A stretch of 64,000 bases of DNA from Bagarius yarrelli (GCA_005784505.1 VCAZ01000021.1:3661308-3725307), one strand, 5' to 3'; positions 46,330 to 58,065 are shown, numbered from the stretch's first letter. Made by a program: numbers and translations. Notes: generated by a model not told the origin, from the sequence alone.

Positions 46330-46560
46330 TAACCCAGCTGACCTCACTCAGGAGGGGTTTATTGCTCGCTGTTTAAAGCCAGCCTTACCACAATTTAAGC
46401 TTTTATTTATGGACTTCCTCCCCCACCATTTAGGCCCCTCGGTGGTTGTTAATATCTAGCGCAGGTGGATTGGGGTCAGCTAGCAACCACAGTCAAGCTG
46501 CTGAGTCATTTATGCATATTTGCAACCAGGGGGATGTTAATGTAGCTGGAAAAATGTCGT
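46330..46560. other. bank1: repeat-free intron 7 stretch, candidate regulatory element
   Basis: Within an AT-rich intron this segment is GC-balanced and unique. It carries a TGAGTCA AP-1 consensus at about 46501-46507, next to ATGCATATTTGCA (an octamer-like motif), and an E-box-type CAGGTG near 46463. Regulatory function is inferred. Confidence 0.28.
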
Positions 46561-46724
46561 GGTTTTTAAAGTATTTCCATTGGGATTGAGGTGAGGAAAG
46601 AAATTGTGTTGGATTTACGTCTTTAGATGTTGCTGTGGGTTTTGCTATATACCCACATATAACATGTCAGTGAACCTAGCCATATATTCTGGAAAATGTT
46701 AGTTTTTTTAAAAACTGCGGAAGT

Positions 46725-46850
46725 GTTGAACTGCAGTAGGTTCAACTCCCAGCACCACCAAACGGCCACTGCTGGGCCCTTAACCCTTAACTGCTGGCTA
46801 AAAATAAGTCACTAGAAAAAAAATGTCTGCCAAATGTCAAAAATGTCAAA
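46725..46850 (+). mobile_element. tRNA-type SINE, degraded
   Basis: B-box-like GGTTCAACTCCC, AGCACCACCAAACGGCCACT, GCTGGGCCCTTAACCC and tail TGTCTGCCAAATGTC in plus orientation; the head is largely lost. Confidence 0.7.
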
Positions 46851-47119
46851 GTAGACCATGTTCAGATTAATTAATTTAAGCACTAACAATGATAAAAACT
46901 ATTTACAGTTTTTGAAATAGATGAAAGCTTGTTTCTGTAAAATCTTTTATAGTGTTTAGGTGGAAGTTAAGTATGATGCATTTATTCACTAATGGTAAGC
47001 AATTTAAGAGGTTCAATGAACATGTCAGCAAATGCATTAGCGAGACTCTAAGGAACTAAGTAATCTCCTGCTTTCTAAAACAATTGGCCAAGTAAAAACT
47101 TTTGTGCAGAGTAAAATAG

Positions 47120-47310
47120 TAGTGCAGTGGTAGTGCAATGGTTAAGGTGTTGGACTACTAATTAGACGATCAGGATTTGATTCCCAGCACAACCATGCTG
47201 TCACTGCTGGGCCCCTGAGCAAACCCCTTAACCACCAATTGCTCAGTTGTATAAAAGAGATAATTGTAAAGCGCTCCAGATAAAGCCGTCTGCCAAATGC
47301 CCTAATTTTA
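47120..47310 (+). mobile_element. tRNA-type SINE, nearly full length
   Basis: Head GTAGTGCAATGGTTAAGGTG, B-box-like GGATTTGATTCCC, body CACTGCTGGGCCCCTGAGCA and tail GCTCCAGATAAAGCCGTCTG, CCAAATGCCC. Confidence 0.85.
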
Positions 47311-47819
47311 AATGTTATATTGAACAAAATACTGTAAACACAGACACATGGAAGCCAGAAATGCAGTAGTTCTTTATTAAGCATACTGAAACAGTGAAAA
47401 TGGTGCAATCCACGGATGGTGTCTGTGAGCATGCAGTAAAGCAGTGGAATCTTGGTGAAGTTGTGGCTGTGAGGCGAGTTGGTGCCCAGGCAGCTGGTAA
47501 AATAGGCGCTTTCATTAGGGTGCATCGTCCGAGTTTGATGTGTGGACAGAAAAAATTAACTTTTATGCAAATTGACGTGTGCCATGGTTGTTTTCACTGC
47601 ATTTCTCATTGATTATGAGGAAACTTTTGGACTGATAATTTATCCTGTACTAAATTTATCCTGAAATAAAATATTTTATTTCAAACCAAATATGTTTCAA
47701 AATATATTCAATTGTCATAAAATTACATTTCCAACTTTACAGACTCACTCACTTTCTATGGTGAACACATTTGAATTAGGCTTTTACCGAAACATAAACA
47801 TAAACAGAAGCTCCAATAT

Positions 47820-47970
47820 TCTTATGTTGTGGTTGTGGGTTTGCTTCCCAGCTCCACCAAGCCTTGACTGTTGGGCCCCTGAGCAAGGCCCAGTTACTAA
47901 GTTGTATGAATGAGATAAATGTAAGTCGCTCTGGATAAGGGTGTCTGCCAAATGCTGTAAATGTAAGTTT
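47820..47970 (+). mobile_element. tRNA-type SINE, head truncated
   Basis: TGGGTTTGCTTCCCAGCTCC, GGGCCCCTGAGCAAGGCCC and tail GTCGCTCTGGATAAGGGTGT, CTGCCAAATGCTGTAAATG. Confidence 0.8.
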
Positions 47971-48120
47971 GATTTTCACTTGTGGATCTTTTTCGATCCC
48001 ATCTCCCTTCTTTCTCACTTCATTTACTGTCCAATCTGCTCAAAAAAGGCAACTCACTTAGCATATGTCAATGTTACAGTACATGTGACATAATCATGAT
48101 AAAATATTTTGGAATATATA

Positions 48121-49703
48121 CACTGCTCAAAAAAATAAAGGGAACACTAAAATAACACATCCTAGATCCGAATGAATGAAATATTCTTATTAAATACTTT
48201 GTTCTTTACATAGTTGAATGTGCTGACAACAAAATCACACAAAAATTATCAATGAAAATCTAATTTATTAACCCATGGAGGTCTGGATTTGGAGTCACAC
48301 TCAAAACTGAAGTGGAAAAACACACTACAGGCTGATCCAACTTTAATGTAATGTCCTTAAAACAAGTCGGAATGAGGCTCAGTAGTGTGTGTGGCCTCCA
48401 CATGCCTGTATGATCTCCCTACAACGCCTGGGCATGCTCCTGATGAGGTGGCGGATGGTCTCCTGAGGGATCTCCTCCCAGACCTGGACTAAAGCATCCG
48501 CCAACTCCTGGACAGTCTGTGGTGCAATGTGGCGTTGGTGGATGGAGCGAGACATGATGTCCCAGATGTGCTCAATTGGATTCAGGTCTGGGGAACGGGC
48601 GGGCCAGTCCATAGCATCAATGCCTTCGTCTTGCAGGAACTGCTGACACACTCCAGCCACATGAGGTCTAGCATTGTCTTGCATTAGGAGGAACCCGGGG
48701 CAACCGCACCGGCATATGGTCTCACAAGGGGTCTGAGGATCTCATCTCGGTACCTAATGGCAGTCAGGCTACCTCTGGCGAGCACATGGAGGGCTGTGCG
48801 GCCCTCCAAAGAAATGCCACCCCACACCATTACTGACCCACTGCCAAACCGGTCATGCTGGAGGATGTTGCAGGCAGCAGAACGTTCTCCACGGCGTCTC
48901 CAGACTCTGTCACGTCTGTCACATGTGCTCAGTGTGAACCTGCTTTCATCTGTGAAGAGCACAGGGCGCCAGTGGCGAATTTGCCAATCTTGGTTTCTCT
49001 GGCAAATGCCAAACGTCCTGCACGGTGTTGGGCTGTAGACACAACCCCCACCTGTGGATGTCAGGCCCTCATACCACCCTCATGGAGTCTGTTTCTGACC
49101 GTTTGAGCAGACACATGCACATTTGTGGCCTGCTGGAGGTCATTTTGCAGGGCTCTGGCAGTGCTCCTCCTGTTCCTCCTTGCACAAAGGCGGAGGTAGC
49201 GGTCCTGCTGCTGGGTTATTGCCCTCCTACGGCCTCCTCCACGTCTCCTGATGTACTGGCCTGTCTCCTGGTAGTGCCTCCATGCTCTGGACACTACGCT
49301 GACAGACACAGCAAACCTTCTTGCCACAGCTCGCATTGATGTGCCATCCTGGATGAGCTGCACTACCTGAGCCACTTGTGTGGGTTGTAGACTCCGTCTC
49401 ATGCTACCACTAGAGTAAAAAAAAGCACCACCAGCATTCATAAGTGACCAAAACATCAGCCAGAAAGCATAGGAACTGAGAAGTGGTCTGTGGTCACCAC
49501 CTGCAGAACCACTCCTTTATTGGGGGTGTCTTGCTAATTGCCTATAATTTCCACCTGTTGTCTATTCCATTTGCACAACAGCATGTGAAATTGATTGTCA
49601 ATCAGTGTTGCTTCCTAAGTGGGCAGTTTGATTTCACAGAAGTGTGATTGACTTGGAGTTACATTGTGTTGTTTAAGTGTTCCCTTTATTTTTTTGAGCA
49701 GTG
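48121..49703 (-). mobile_element. nearly full-length Tc1-like transposon
   Basis: A 1,583-bp element in bank1 intron 7 with matching ends: CACTGCTCAAAAAAATAAAG at 48121 and its reverse complement ending TTTTTTTGAGCAGTG at 49703, each flanked by TA (48119-48120, 49704-49705). It encodes a minus-strand transposase that is now frameshifted. The same ends and leader occur in the deleted copy at 42003-42563. From memory this sequence type is widespread in teleosts and shared with lampreys by horizontal transfer; that was not checked here. Confidence 0.95.
48379..49456 (-). pseudogene. Tc1-like transposase, frameshifted
   Basis: Three minus-strand frames together cover the protein. 49399-49061 holds the N-terminal helix-turn-helix DNA-binding part (start MRRSLQPTQV; RRFAVSVSVVSRAWRHY), a basic GRRR linker and a second HTH (NVHVSAQTVRNRLHEGG). 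The next frame, down to 48684, carries the first catalytic block (LFTDESRFTLS) and the VMVWGGIS block. The last frame, 48684-48379, has MQDNARPHVA and the final catalytic stretch WPARSPDLNPIEHIWD, giving the D,D and DxxE-type (DLNPIE) triad. Shifts lie near 49060-48965 and near 48690, so no intact enzyme is made. Family length is about 340-400 residues. Confidence 0.93.
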
Positions 49704-49740
49704 TATTTTTAAATATACAGTAGGTTTGGTCATTTTGGTC

Positions 49741-49742
<2 letters not shown>

Positions 49743-49792
<50 letters not shown>

Positions 49793-49803
49793 CTGTGTGT
49801 GTG

Positions 49804-49835
<32 letters not shown>
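49743..49835. repeat. (TATC)n and (TA)n microsatellites
   Basis: About twelve TATC units (49743-49791), a short GT stretch, then a TA tract (49809-49835), just beyond the Tc1 right end. Confidence 0.95.
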
Positions 49836-49840
<5 letters not shown>

Positions 49841-50859
49841 TTTTTTCCTCTCTAATTTGTATAGTCATAAAAAACTATTTTCTTTCCTTATAACATTATT
49901 AATTTAACTTTTTTTGTCCTAAATGTCTCTCTGAGCGTCCTTACCTCAGATTCGACCCTAGAACAAGATCGATATGTCAGTCATCAGTTTACTGCAATGT
50001 GTGTGAGAGTGCTGTCACTGCTACTTAATCTACAACAGACCACAGTTTCTTCCAGATGTACTGACTCAGGCCTAATTATAAGACACTGAAGAGACGAAGC
50101 AATTTTCTTTGATTTCTCAGGTGGTTTCAGCCGCAACATCAATTTTTAGCTTGTTTGCTAATCATTGTTTGAACTGCAAAAAAAGTCTAAACGATGCACA
50201 TGTTATAAAAAAATCAGGCCGAGTGATGTTCTGCAAATTCAACCCATTTTTACTTGTTCATTGGTGTCTCATAGTGCAGGCAGTATAGAAACTGCCTAGT
50301 CAGACTTTATTTAAAAAATCGTCAGAACACTGTTGGTTTTCATTGTAGGATGTTTTTACCTTGGGACGGATTTTAGTAATTGAACAGTTTCACATTTTAG
50401 ATTTTTGCGGGTCTGATGATGAATCACTTAGGGCATCTCAGAGAGCAAAAACTTGTTTAGCATCATTTACGATGTCAATGTTTACTTTTGAGATAAAAAC
50501 ATCTGTCTGTTTTTTATTTTTATAAATGTTTTTGTTAAAATATTGCCCTCAGGAGTCCAGATAAAATGGAAGTTTTTAAAGCTCTATAGGTCTATATTTT
50601 TAGTGATTGAGCAATACTGTGGAGTGTGACATGAGAGAGAATTTTACCACCACAAGGCAGGGACAAATTTAATTTCTTTGCCTTTGGTAAAAAAAATAAT
50701 GGTTATGGAAATTTTTAAATATCAGGATTAAAATTAAAAAAGAAAAATCAAAAGCCTCTGTAGCTACATTTCCTTAATAACAATTAAAACAATTATATAA
50801 ATTGTATAAAAATCATAATTGCCTAACCCTAGAAAAACTGTTACTACAATTTTATTCTA

Positions 50860-51310
50860 ACAAAAAGGATTTAGCCCTGATTTAGAGTCCTGCAGGTGCA
50901 CATTAGCCCTCAGGCCACCCAACTCAAGTAAACACAAATGAGATGACCTAATCCCTTCTTTGCTCTGGTGGTTATGTAAAATCTGTAATTGTGCCTGCGA
51001 AATTGTATTAAAAATGATGGATAGGCTTCATTTCTGAATCTCATAAATACAAGCGGAAATATAATATTATGAAGGAATCACCTTATTGAATAAGTCTCCT
51101 GAGGTGGTGATAAAAAGATGGATATTCCCAGGAGCTTAATCGAGAAAGTGCAATATGTGAAAGGGTTCATTAGAAATGATAATCATTTCAAACTGGATCA
51201 GAGCTTGTATACTGCATCACTTCCTGAGTATATAAATTATCTGTCGTCATTTCTTATTTATAGCAGTCATGTGATCTACTGTAATTAATGAAATATCAAT
51301 CAATATATTT
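50860..51310. other. bank1: repeat-free intron 7 stretch, candidate conserved noncoding element
   Basis: About 450 bases with no recognisable repeats and ordered, balanced composition. It includes GTAATTAATGAAAT near 51281 (homeodomain-type), TGATAATCATTTCAAA near 51177 and CAGGTGCACATTAGCC near 50892. It has the look of deeply conserved vertebrate noncoding DNA, and this is the strongest such stretch in the window to my eye. No alignment was possible. Confidence 0.32.
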
Positions 51311-51486
51311 TAAAGTAACTGTACACCAAAATGATGTGAACTGTACACAGGGCCTATGAATTTGAAGAAGAAAAAAAAATGTCCAGACCACCAGTAGGGT
51401 TTTAACATGCATTAACGCTATACATACATCATGACTTCCCCTGACTAAGGCCCTTAACCCTACTTTGCTATGATGTATTGAAAAAT

Positions 51487-51540
51487 ATGCAAGAAATGTA
51501 AAGAATGCAAGAAATGTAAAGAATGCAAGAAATGTAAATG
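51487..51540. repeat. 18-bp tandem repeat, three copies
   Basis: ATGCAAGAAATGTAAAGA is repeated almost exactly three times. It follows a SINE-like word (GACTAAGGCCCTTAACCC) and resembles the SINE tail, so it may have grown from one. Confidence 0.85.
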
Positions 51541-51879
51541 AAAAAGCTGGTATTAGATGAATTTATGCCATAAGAGCATACTACATACATAAGAATTGTA
51601 AATTGTATCTGATAACTATTATTTACTAAGAGTATTATCTATTATTATTAACAATTATGTAAAATCTGTTACTTTTTCACAAAACTGGTGGGTAACAGAC
51701 GCTGTTCTACAAGTAGTTGAAGCTCTCCTTTAATGACCATAGGCTTTGATTCTTTCTAAATGCAATATTTTGCTAATCTGTTTGTGTAGGCAAAAGTGAA
51801 TTTTAAGTCTTGCACAGCATATAAATATTCACCTGTATTGTCATTGTGCAAGGTACAGAGCCAATGAGGTGCAGTGTAG

Positions 51880-52015
51880 GTTGGGGTCAGGGTCAGCTAT
51901 GATGCTGCACCCCTTGCTCAGGGTTGGCTTGCTGGTGGTGGGGCTTGAGCCCAGATGTTTCTGGTCTTCAGATCAGCAACTCAGCACCTTAACCATTTGA
52001 GCCACCACTGCCAGG
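51880..52015 (-). mobile_element. tRNA-type SINE, degraded
   Basis: CCTTGCTCAGGGTTGGCTTG, a B-box complement TGGGGCTTGAGCCC and the head complement AGCACCTTAACCATTTGAGC, CACCACT, reverse orientation. Confidence 0.68.
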
Positions 52016-52049
52016 CAGATGGCCTGTGTGAGGATATGGTCAAATATAT

Positions 52050-52560
52050 GGTCACTAAATGGTCAAAAGTTTTTGGTCACCCGACTATGACAGCCATATG
52101 GGCTTGTTGAACATCCTATTCTGAAAGCATGACATTACCACGACAACACTCATGCATGTCCTTTCCTTGTTTTACTGCTTTTCTGCAAAGATTTGTATAA
52201 ACACAAATCCGCTGTTGGGATTTGTGTTTATACATATGTGTTTTTCAACCTATTCCAGATGTTTTCTACTAAAAAAAGCTATGGGAATTTTCCCATTCAG
52301 CTATAGGAGCATTATTAAGGTTGGACACTATTGTTAGTTTTATTGTCTGCCTCAAAGCTGTTCAGTGGGGTTAAGGTCAGGGTTCTGTGCAGGACACTGA
52401 CATTTTTTTCTACTTTGATCATAGCAAAACATATCTTCTTGATTTAAGTGCTTTGTGCACAGGGACATTGTCACAATGGAACAGTGTTTGGGGGTTTAAG
52501 CTTCTGTTTGGGGGTTTAAGCTTCAGTGAAACATACTGTACAAAGACATTCTAATTTCAT
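52050..52560. mobile_element. Tc1-like MITE relic with 20-bp duplication
   Basis: Left end words AGTTTTTGGTCACCCGACTAT and GGCTTGTTGAACATCC, and internal GTGCACAGGGACATTGTCAC, match the relic at 9520-9965. A 20-base unit TGTTTGGGGGTTTAAGCTTC is directly duplicated at 52485-52504 and 52505-52524. Confidence 0.6.
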
Positions 52561-52569
52561 TTAATCTTA

Positions 52570-54080
52570 TTTGACAGGGGCTTGTTTAGGTTAATAGTAT
52601 TATTTATAGCATGCAGAAGCTAAGGGGAACTTATAGAATTAGTGAGGCTCCTGCTTGATTTCAATAAAAACCTGAACCCATATTAACTAATTGTGGCAAA
52701 CAAGCCAAACTTCAAAACAATTAGGTGGCTCCACCTTAGCAGCAGTTTAAGAGAGACCCACATACAAACACAACAAGAAAAATGTGTTAATCCTGTTTAT
52801 TGCTATAGCAGATAATTAACCGAACTGAAGCAATAAATTGACATTTTATAAAACATGATGCAATTGTTGTGCAAAACAATGTGACTTCACACATATAGAC
52901 ACCCACAAAAAAATCTGAAAGCCTTCACTGCAGCTAAGCCTCTGTCTGCCTCTGGCCTTTACTCATCTAATGAAATAGATATGCTTTACAAACAACATTG
53001 TACAATAAAAAAAGAAACGTTTAAAAAAAATACACTTTACTTGTATGTAATAACTTGGCTCTGTTTTTACCTTCTGCTTTTCCTATTTACTTCCTTTGTT
53101 GACATTATTCAGTTTAACCAGTTCTGGACATCATACCGTTCCTTCTGTATCGTTTTTTTTTTTAGGTTCAGTAAAGTTAGGAAATTATTTCAGTTTTGTT
53201 AAGTTTGTATTGCTTTATTGACTGAAACTGGAACACACAGAATTCTGATGGTGAACATTTGTATAAAATCGTTATGAATTTTTACACTGTTGTACAACAT
53301 TAAATGCAAAGACAAATTAAAACTATTCAGATTTAAATCAAACATGATACTTAGACTTGGTGTATTGTAACATGATGTTTTTATCTCAGGGGGCTTTAAT
53401 TGTAAAATCTGAGCTCCTTTGAAATCTATATGAATAATTCTGATGACAGATTTTGCTTAAGTTTATGCGTTTTTTTGTTAAAAAAAAGGACCTGTGTAAC
53501 TAGTTTAAGTGTTATCTTCGCACCTTTTTCCACAAACTGTATCCTATGTTTGATCATATTACTATAATGATGGACAAACAGTTATTTAACTAGATGTAAA
53601 TGGAAGCTTTGAAAGTTTATATTAATTCATTCCATCATGGGATTTTACATATTTTATACCACGGCGCTGTTGCCTAACTTTAAAGCTGCAAGAATTATAT
53701 TAATGCACACTTTCGATGCATTGTTGTTTCTATAGCAACACCTCACACAGCATTTTAATCAGTATGGTAGACAAAAATAAACTTGTATCCCAGATGTTCC
53801 AGAACACAACTATACTGACTTAACTGATTATGGTGTGTTATTAATAAATAAAAATGCCTGTTCCTGGCAATTTGCCAACATATACAAAGAAATAGGATAA
53901 AAAATAAATAGTAGCGTATGCTGAATTTGGAAAATAAGAAAAAGTTCAGCTTGGCATGGCAACACCTATTAGGGCAATGTTTAAATTTCTTAGATAATAA
54001 TTATATAACTAATGAGTTCAAGAGTCATAACACTTATATAAACTACTGATTCTCATATCTTCAACCTTACAAACTTGTAA
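52570..54080 (+). other. bank1: bank1 intron 7, nothing recognised
   Basis: AT-rich sequence without recognised elements or exons. Confidence 0.5.
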
Positions 54081-54103
54081 TCATTTAACTACTGAGCTAC
54101 CAC

Positions 54104-54394
54104 TTACCCACTTGTACTGGTGCAGTAAGTTAAAAAAATCCCTTGAATGTCAGTGTAATATAGTAAGGCGCTCTGAGCTCTTTTGTTACGCCCTTGTGCA
54201 ACACACTTAATCCTATAGTGCTCCAGGGGCAGAACCACTTTCATCCCTCTTTCCTTCCAACTGGGGCCTCTAAATGTGACTGTGTTGCCTGGTTGAAAAT
54301 CTTCCCAGTCAACCACACAAATAACATAAGGCCCTTTCTGAAGAGCCTTGCTCCTTGCTAAATTATGCTCTTGCTCACATGTGGGGCAAATCAT
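54104..54394 (-). CDS. uncharacterised short open frame, possibly transposon-derived
   Basis: A 96-codon minus-strand frame starts ATGATTTGCCCCACATGTGAG. The product begins with a CPTC knuckle (MICPTCEQEHN), then a mixed hydrophobic/basic stretch (VICVVDWEDFQPGNTVTFRG) and a KRAQSALLYY segment. I do not recognise a family. It lies antisense within bank1 intron 7, and a short SINE-head fragment overlaps its 3' side (about 54083-54106). It may be a relic exon of a DNA transposon. There is no promoter or splice evidence, so expression is doubtful. Confidence 0.2.
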   Translation of the reverse strand: MICPTCEQEHNLARSKALQKGPYVICVVDWEDFQPGNTVTFRGPSWKERGMKVVLPLEHYRIKCVAQGRNKRAQSALLYYTDIQGIFLTYCTSTSG

Positions 54395-54399
54395 GACAC

Positions 54400-55480
54400 C
54401 TATTTAAAAGGTCAGCATGGCTTAATTCTATTGTGAGCAGGTTACATTTGGTCTCGGCTCTTATTTCAGCTTATGCTCATAAACATGTCGTCCTTTTGAT
54501 GAGGCTGCTAAAAACATTCTGGGACAACCTTCAACCACTTTAAAAAATGAATACGACAAAACGGCAAGTTGCTGTTGAAACAGTTATGTGTAGGTGTTGT
54601 GGACCAGTTTTAAAACATAAGCAGTTTGGGATCTGGACTTGCTGCATGACATGGTTTTATCATTTTGTGAATGGCAGAACACAAGTGGCAGCACTAGGAA
54701 ATGGATGGTGTGATCACTGGGTTTAAAAATAGATTAACTCGGGCATTAGGGGTTACTCTACCCGACCAAATTGCAATCTATAGGCACCCTCATGTCAGTG
54801 GAAATGCTGTAAACAACTCGTTGCCAATAGCAGCTCAGAATCTGATGAAACTAAGTGCAACAACAATAAAGCATGGTAGCCATTTGCACCTCTGACAGCA
54901 GGCAGCCCCTCCTGTGTGTGTATGGCTACAACACATTATCACTTGAAGATTATCACATTAACATTAAAATGGACATTGCAAATCCTGATATCCTGTTCAA
55001 CAAGTCTAGGAGTATTAATATTTATGATGATACTCTTTCTTTAGTGTATGACACTCTATCTGTCTTTACTTTTTGCATTTAAAACACATTTATGTCAGTC
55101 AGCAGTTTATGTTTCATACCCTCATATCAAGAACCAGACAAATAAAATGTGAAGTAATTCCACAAAGCATTTCTTGTCTCAGCTTCTTTCTCCTCTCGCA
55201 TTCATTTTCATTTACTTCTCATCTTTCTCCTGGCCAGCTGAAGTCTGTAACCACAGCAACGTTAAAAGTGTAGCACAATGCCTGAATTCTAGATGAAGTG
55301 TTTAAGTGCCTAGAGATCATTTTATTTACAGTTTAGGGCTAAGTTTTCCTATCGGATGTCTAATAGGTTTACTTATTATTTGAGTTCCTTGTGTTTTTTC
55401 TCCCTCAGTTATTATTTGTGTTAAAAATCATAAATATTTTTTAGAACATTGTAGTTGACCCTGGTCTTGACTTGCTTCAG
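54400..55480 (+). other. bank1: bank1 intron 7, nothing recognised
   Basis: No assignable exon or repeat. The stretch at 54430-54900 has mobile-element-like texture, but no ends were found. Confidence 0.4.
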
Positions 55481-55484
55481 TACA

Positions 55485-55625
55485 TTTACATTTCCAGTAT
55501 CCAGAGAAACTTGAGAGTTAAGGGTCTCGATTGGGAGCCCAACAGTGGTAGCTTGATGGTTCCTAGGAATTAAACTCATAATCATCAGGTCAACAACTCA
55601 ACCATTGACCTATCCACTTACCATA
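55485..55625 (-). mobile_element. tRNA-type SINE, degraded
   Basis: TACATTTACATTTCCAGTAT, GAGAGTTAAGGGTCTCGATT, CCAACAGTGGTAGCTTGATG, GGAATTAAACTC and CAACTCAACCATTGACC in reverse SINE order. Confidence 0.7.
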
Positions 55626-55629
55626 ATGA

Positions 55630-56790
55630 TAGGTTTGACTTAGGTTGCATTATTTCCTATTTCTTACTGTTTGATGACCATGAAAGGGTTTTATAAATGA
55701 GAGCATTTTACATAGTTTACTTATATGATGCATGTGCTTGCTCTGAGAGCATTATGAAAAATGGATATCTTGTGCCAGCCTACATTGTTAAGAGTTCTTA
55801 TTACGAAAATGGTCTCTCATTATAAGCTATGATGACACATCTTACATACTGTTGATAGCTACTTGAGTGTGTCTACCAAAGAAAAACATTATTTAAGCAA
55901 TAAAACAGTTGGACCTGGTGCCTTCCTGGGGACTTAAGAAAAACACTTTTAACTGAATATAAGTTACACTTAACTGCAATAGAAATAGTCATAAATTTCT
56001 TGTCAAATGAGCATTTTATTATGATTAACACGTGTTCTTTTTTTAAAAAGATCTTCCTTGTCACTTTATAATTGTTTTTTTAACAAACCTGAAAAAAAGG
56101 GAGTGGAAAGGGAGTTCAACTTCAACCATGTGATTTTAAAGCCTGATCCAAACAATCCCAGAATTAGCAATAGGTGTACAGTCGGTTGATTCAAGATCAA
56201 ATGTACTAAATGTCCACAGATTATAGTCTGTATCATAGGAAGAATTAAGAGTTAAAGGCGAATCTCTTTTAACACGAAACATATAATAGAGAATTAATAT
56301 AATTGGTTACACCTTAAAATTTAGACAGTGTAGGCTATTGTAAATAAGAACTGTCATACAGTAAAATAGTGTCAGTGTGACATTTTTGTAATAAAGTTAT
56401 CAATGACATTTTCAGGGTTACAAAAGTGGAAATCTGGTATAGAGACTTAACCTAATTATAAATTGGCATGAAAGTTTAAAATTGCACATCTGGTAATCAT
56501 CATAATCATTACATAGTTTTAGCAGGTTTTAAAAAAGTCCCTCGAATTGGCATGACACCATAACAAATAAAGCACAATTATGTAAGCAGTACAGTATGAT
56601 TATAAAGTACAGTATGATTTGAATGTTTGACATAAAAAGTAAAGTTTACTTTAAAACCTAAAAGTAATTGACCATGGCTAACAATAACTGACTAATGTAG
56701 CAGTCAAGCTGGCAAAAACTGAACCATTTAACACATGAAAATGACATTATGCAATTTTAATTATAAAGATGATTTTTTTTTTTTTTTTTT
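55630..56790 (+). other. bank1: bank1 intron 7, end portion
   Basis: AT-rich intron ending in a 20-base T run and TAG at 56791-56793. Nothing else was recognised. Confidence 0.5.
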
Positions 56791-56793
56791 TAG

Positions 56794-56855
56794 AAAACTC
56801 TGCTAAAGCTGGTCCTTCCATTTTTGAGGCTATAACTAAAGATTTACATCCCATG
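56794..56855 (+). CDS. bank1: possible BANK1 exon 8 (phase unresolved)
   Basis: A 62-base segment between a poly-T/TAG acceptor and a GTAAAC donor reads SAKAGPSIFEAITKDLHPM when entered in phase 1, and leaves in phase 0 as the exon at 62248 requires. The preceding recognised exon (45141-45337) ends in phase 0, however, and in that frame this segment hits a stop. It is coding only if an unseen exon of length 3n+1 lies between 45338 and 56793. Joining 45337 directly to 62248 also keeps the frame, so this segment could be optional or false. Confidence 0.35.
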
Positions 56856-57239
56856 GTAAACCCACCCTGTATGGAATTTGATCACAATTTCTCCTACTCG
56901 TTGGCTTAAAACAGTAAAAAAAAAAATTTAATTTGTCACTGGACACAACTGTCATTCATGGGCTTTGGTTATTTTATGACATTACCAGAGTGTTATATTT
57001 TTTGTTTTAAGAATGTACTACAATATGCTTGTTTGGATTTATCAGCCTAGTGATGGCAACTTTAATGCTAGTACAAGCTCCTAAAAATGATGGAGATTTA
57101 CTAGTGACAGATTCCATTTTAAGAACAAATCAAACTGTTTATAATTACTTTTATTTCTATGAGAAATGGTGCATAGTTGACACATGCCTGCTGATTTCGT
57201 TAAAGCAAACCGTTTATTAAGCTCGTTCACAGGGGTGTC

Positions 57240-57660
57240 AGTGTGAATGTGCGTCTCAGTAAAATGAGAACTTATCAGCGCAGCTCATCAGAACAGCCCC
57301 AGTGTGGCTCGGAGATTTGCTTGAAATTTGAATGCTAGCGACTGTCTTGTTAAAGTGGAACACCGAGCTCTTTCTGTTAGGTTATGCTATGCAAATGCAG
57401 CCCTGAAGTTACAGCTCGTTCTCAGCTAAAGTGTCTTCATGATATAAAGTACCATTGTTCCCAAGACATGAAATGACACACTCAATGCTGTCGTATCACA
57501 CTTGTGGCACATATTCTCCCTTTTCCGACATTTGAGTTAATGTCAGTGTATTTCAATCAAAATGCATTTGCACAATGGTAAGCTGGCTGCGAATCATAGT
57601 GGCAGACAAAATGACATTCGTTCCACTTCATTTAAGCTCTCATGAAATCCACAAGCTTGA
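57240..57660. other. bank1: repeat-free bank1 intron stretch, candidate regulatory element
   Basis: A balanced, unique sequence with a perfect octamer ATGCAAAT at about 57391-57398, a motif used in B-cell genes, and AAAATGCATTTGCAC near 57560. Its link to bank1 expression is inferred only from motif and place. Confidence 0.3.
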
Positions 57661-57969
57661 TAGCAGATATTCAAAAATATATTATACCCTATATATGCTC
57701 ATACAACTCTCAGCTGGAATTTTCCTAATTTATTATAAATTCTAAAATCTAAAATAAATACTATTATTATTATTATTATTATTCATTATTATGAAACATG
57801 ATGTACTGCTGTTTTATGTTATAATTTTGGAAAGTGTTCCAAGTGCAAGATCACATGTGTAGTCTGTGTTGATTTGATGCTGTATGAGATGCTCATACAG
57901 AAAATAGTGTTTGCAACTATTGGCTGAAATTCTTAATTGACTAAAATTTCTTCTATTTAATTACCAATT

Positions 57970-58065
57970 TCTAGTTGGGGAAGTGGTAGTCTAGTGGTTA
58001 AGTAAATGAAGTAGATGTACGTCGCTCTAGGTAGGGAAGTATGCCAAATGCCGTGAATAAAAATG
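57970..58065 (+). mobile_element. tRNA-type SINE, internally deleted
   Basis: Head GGAAGTGGTAGTCTAGTGGT joined directly to the tail GTCGCTCTAGGTAGGGAAGT, TGCCAAATGCC. The body between A box and tail is missing. Confidence 0.75.
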
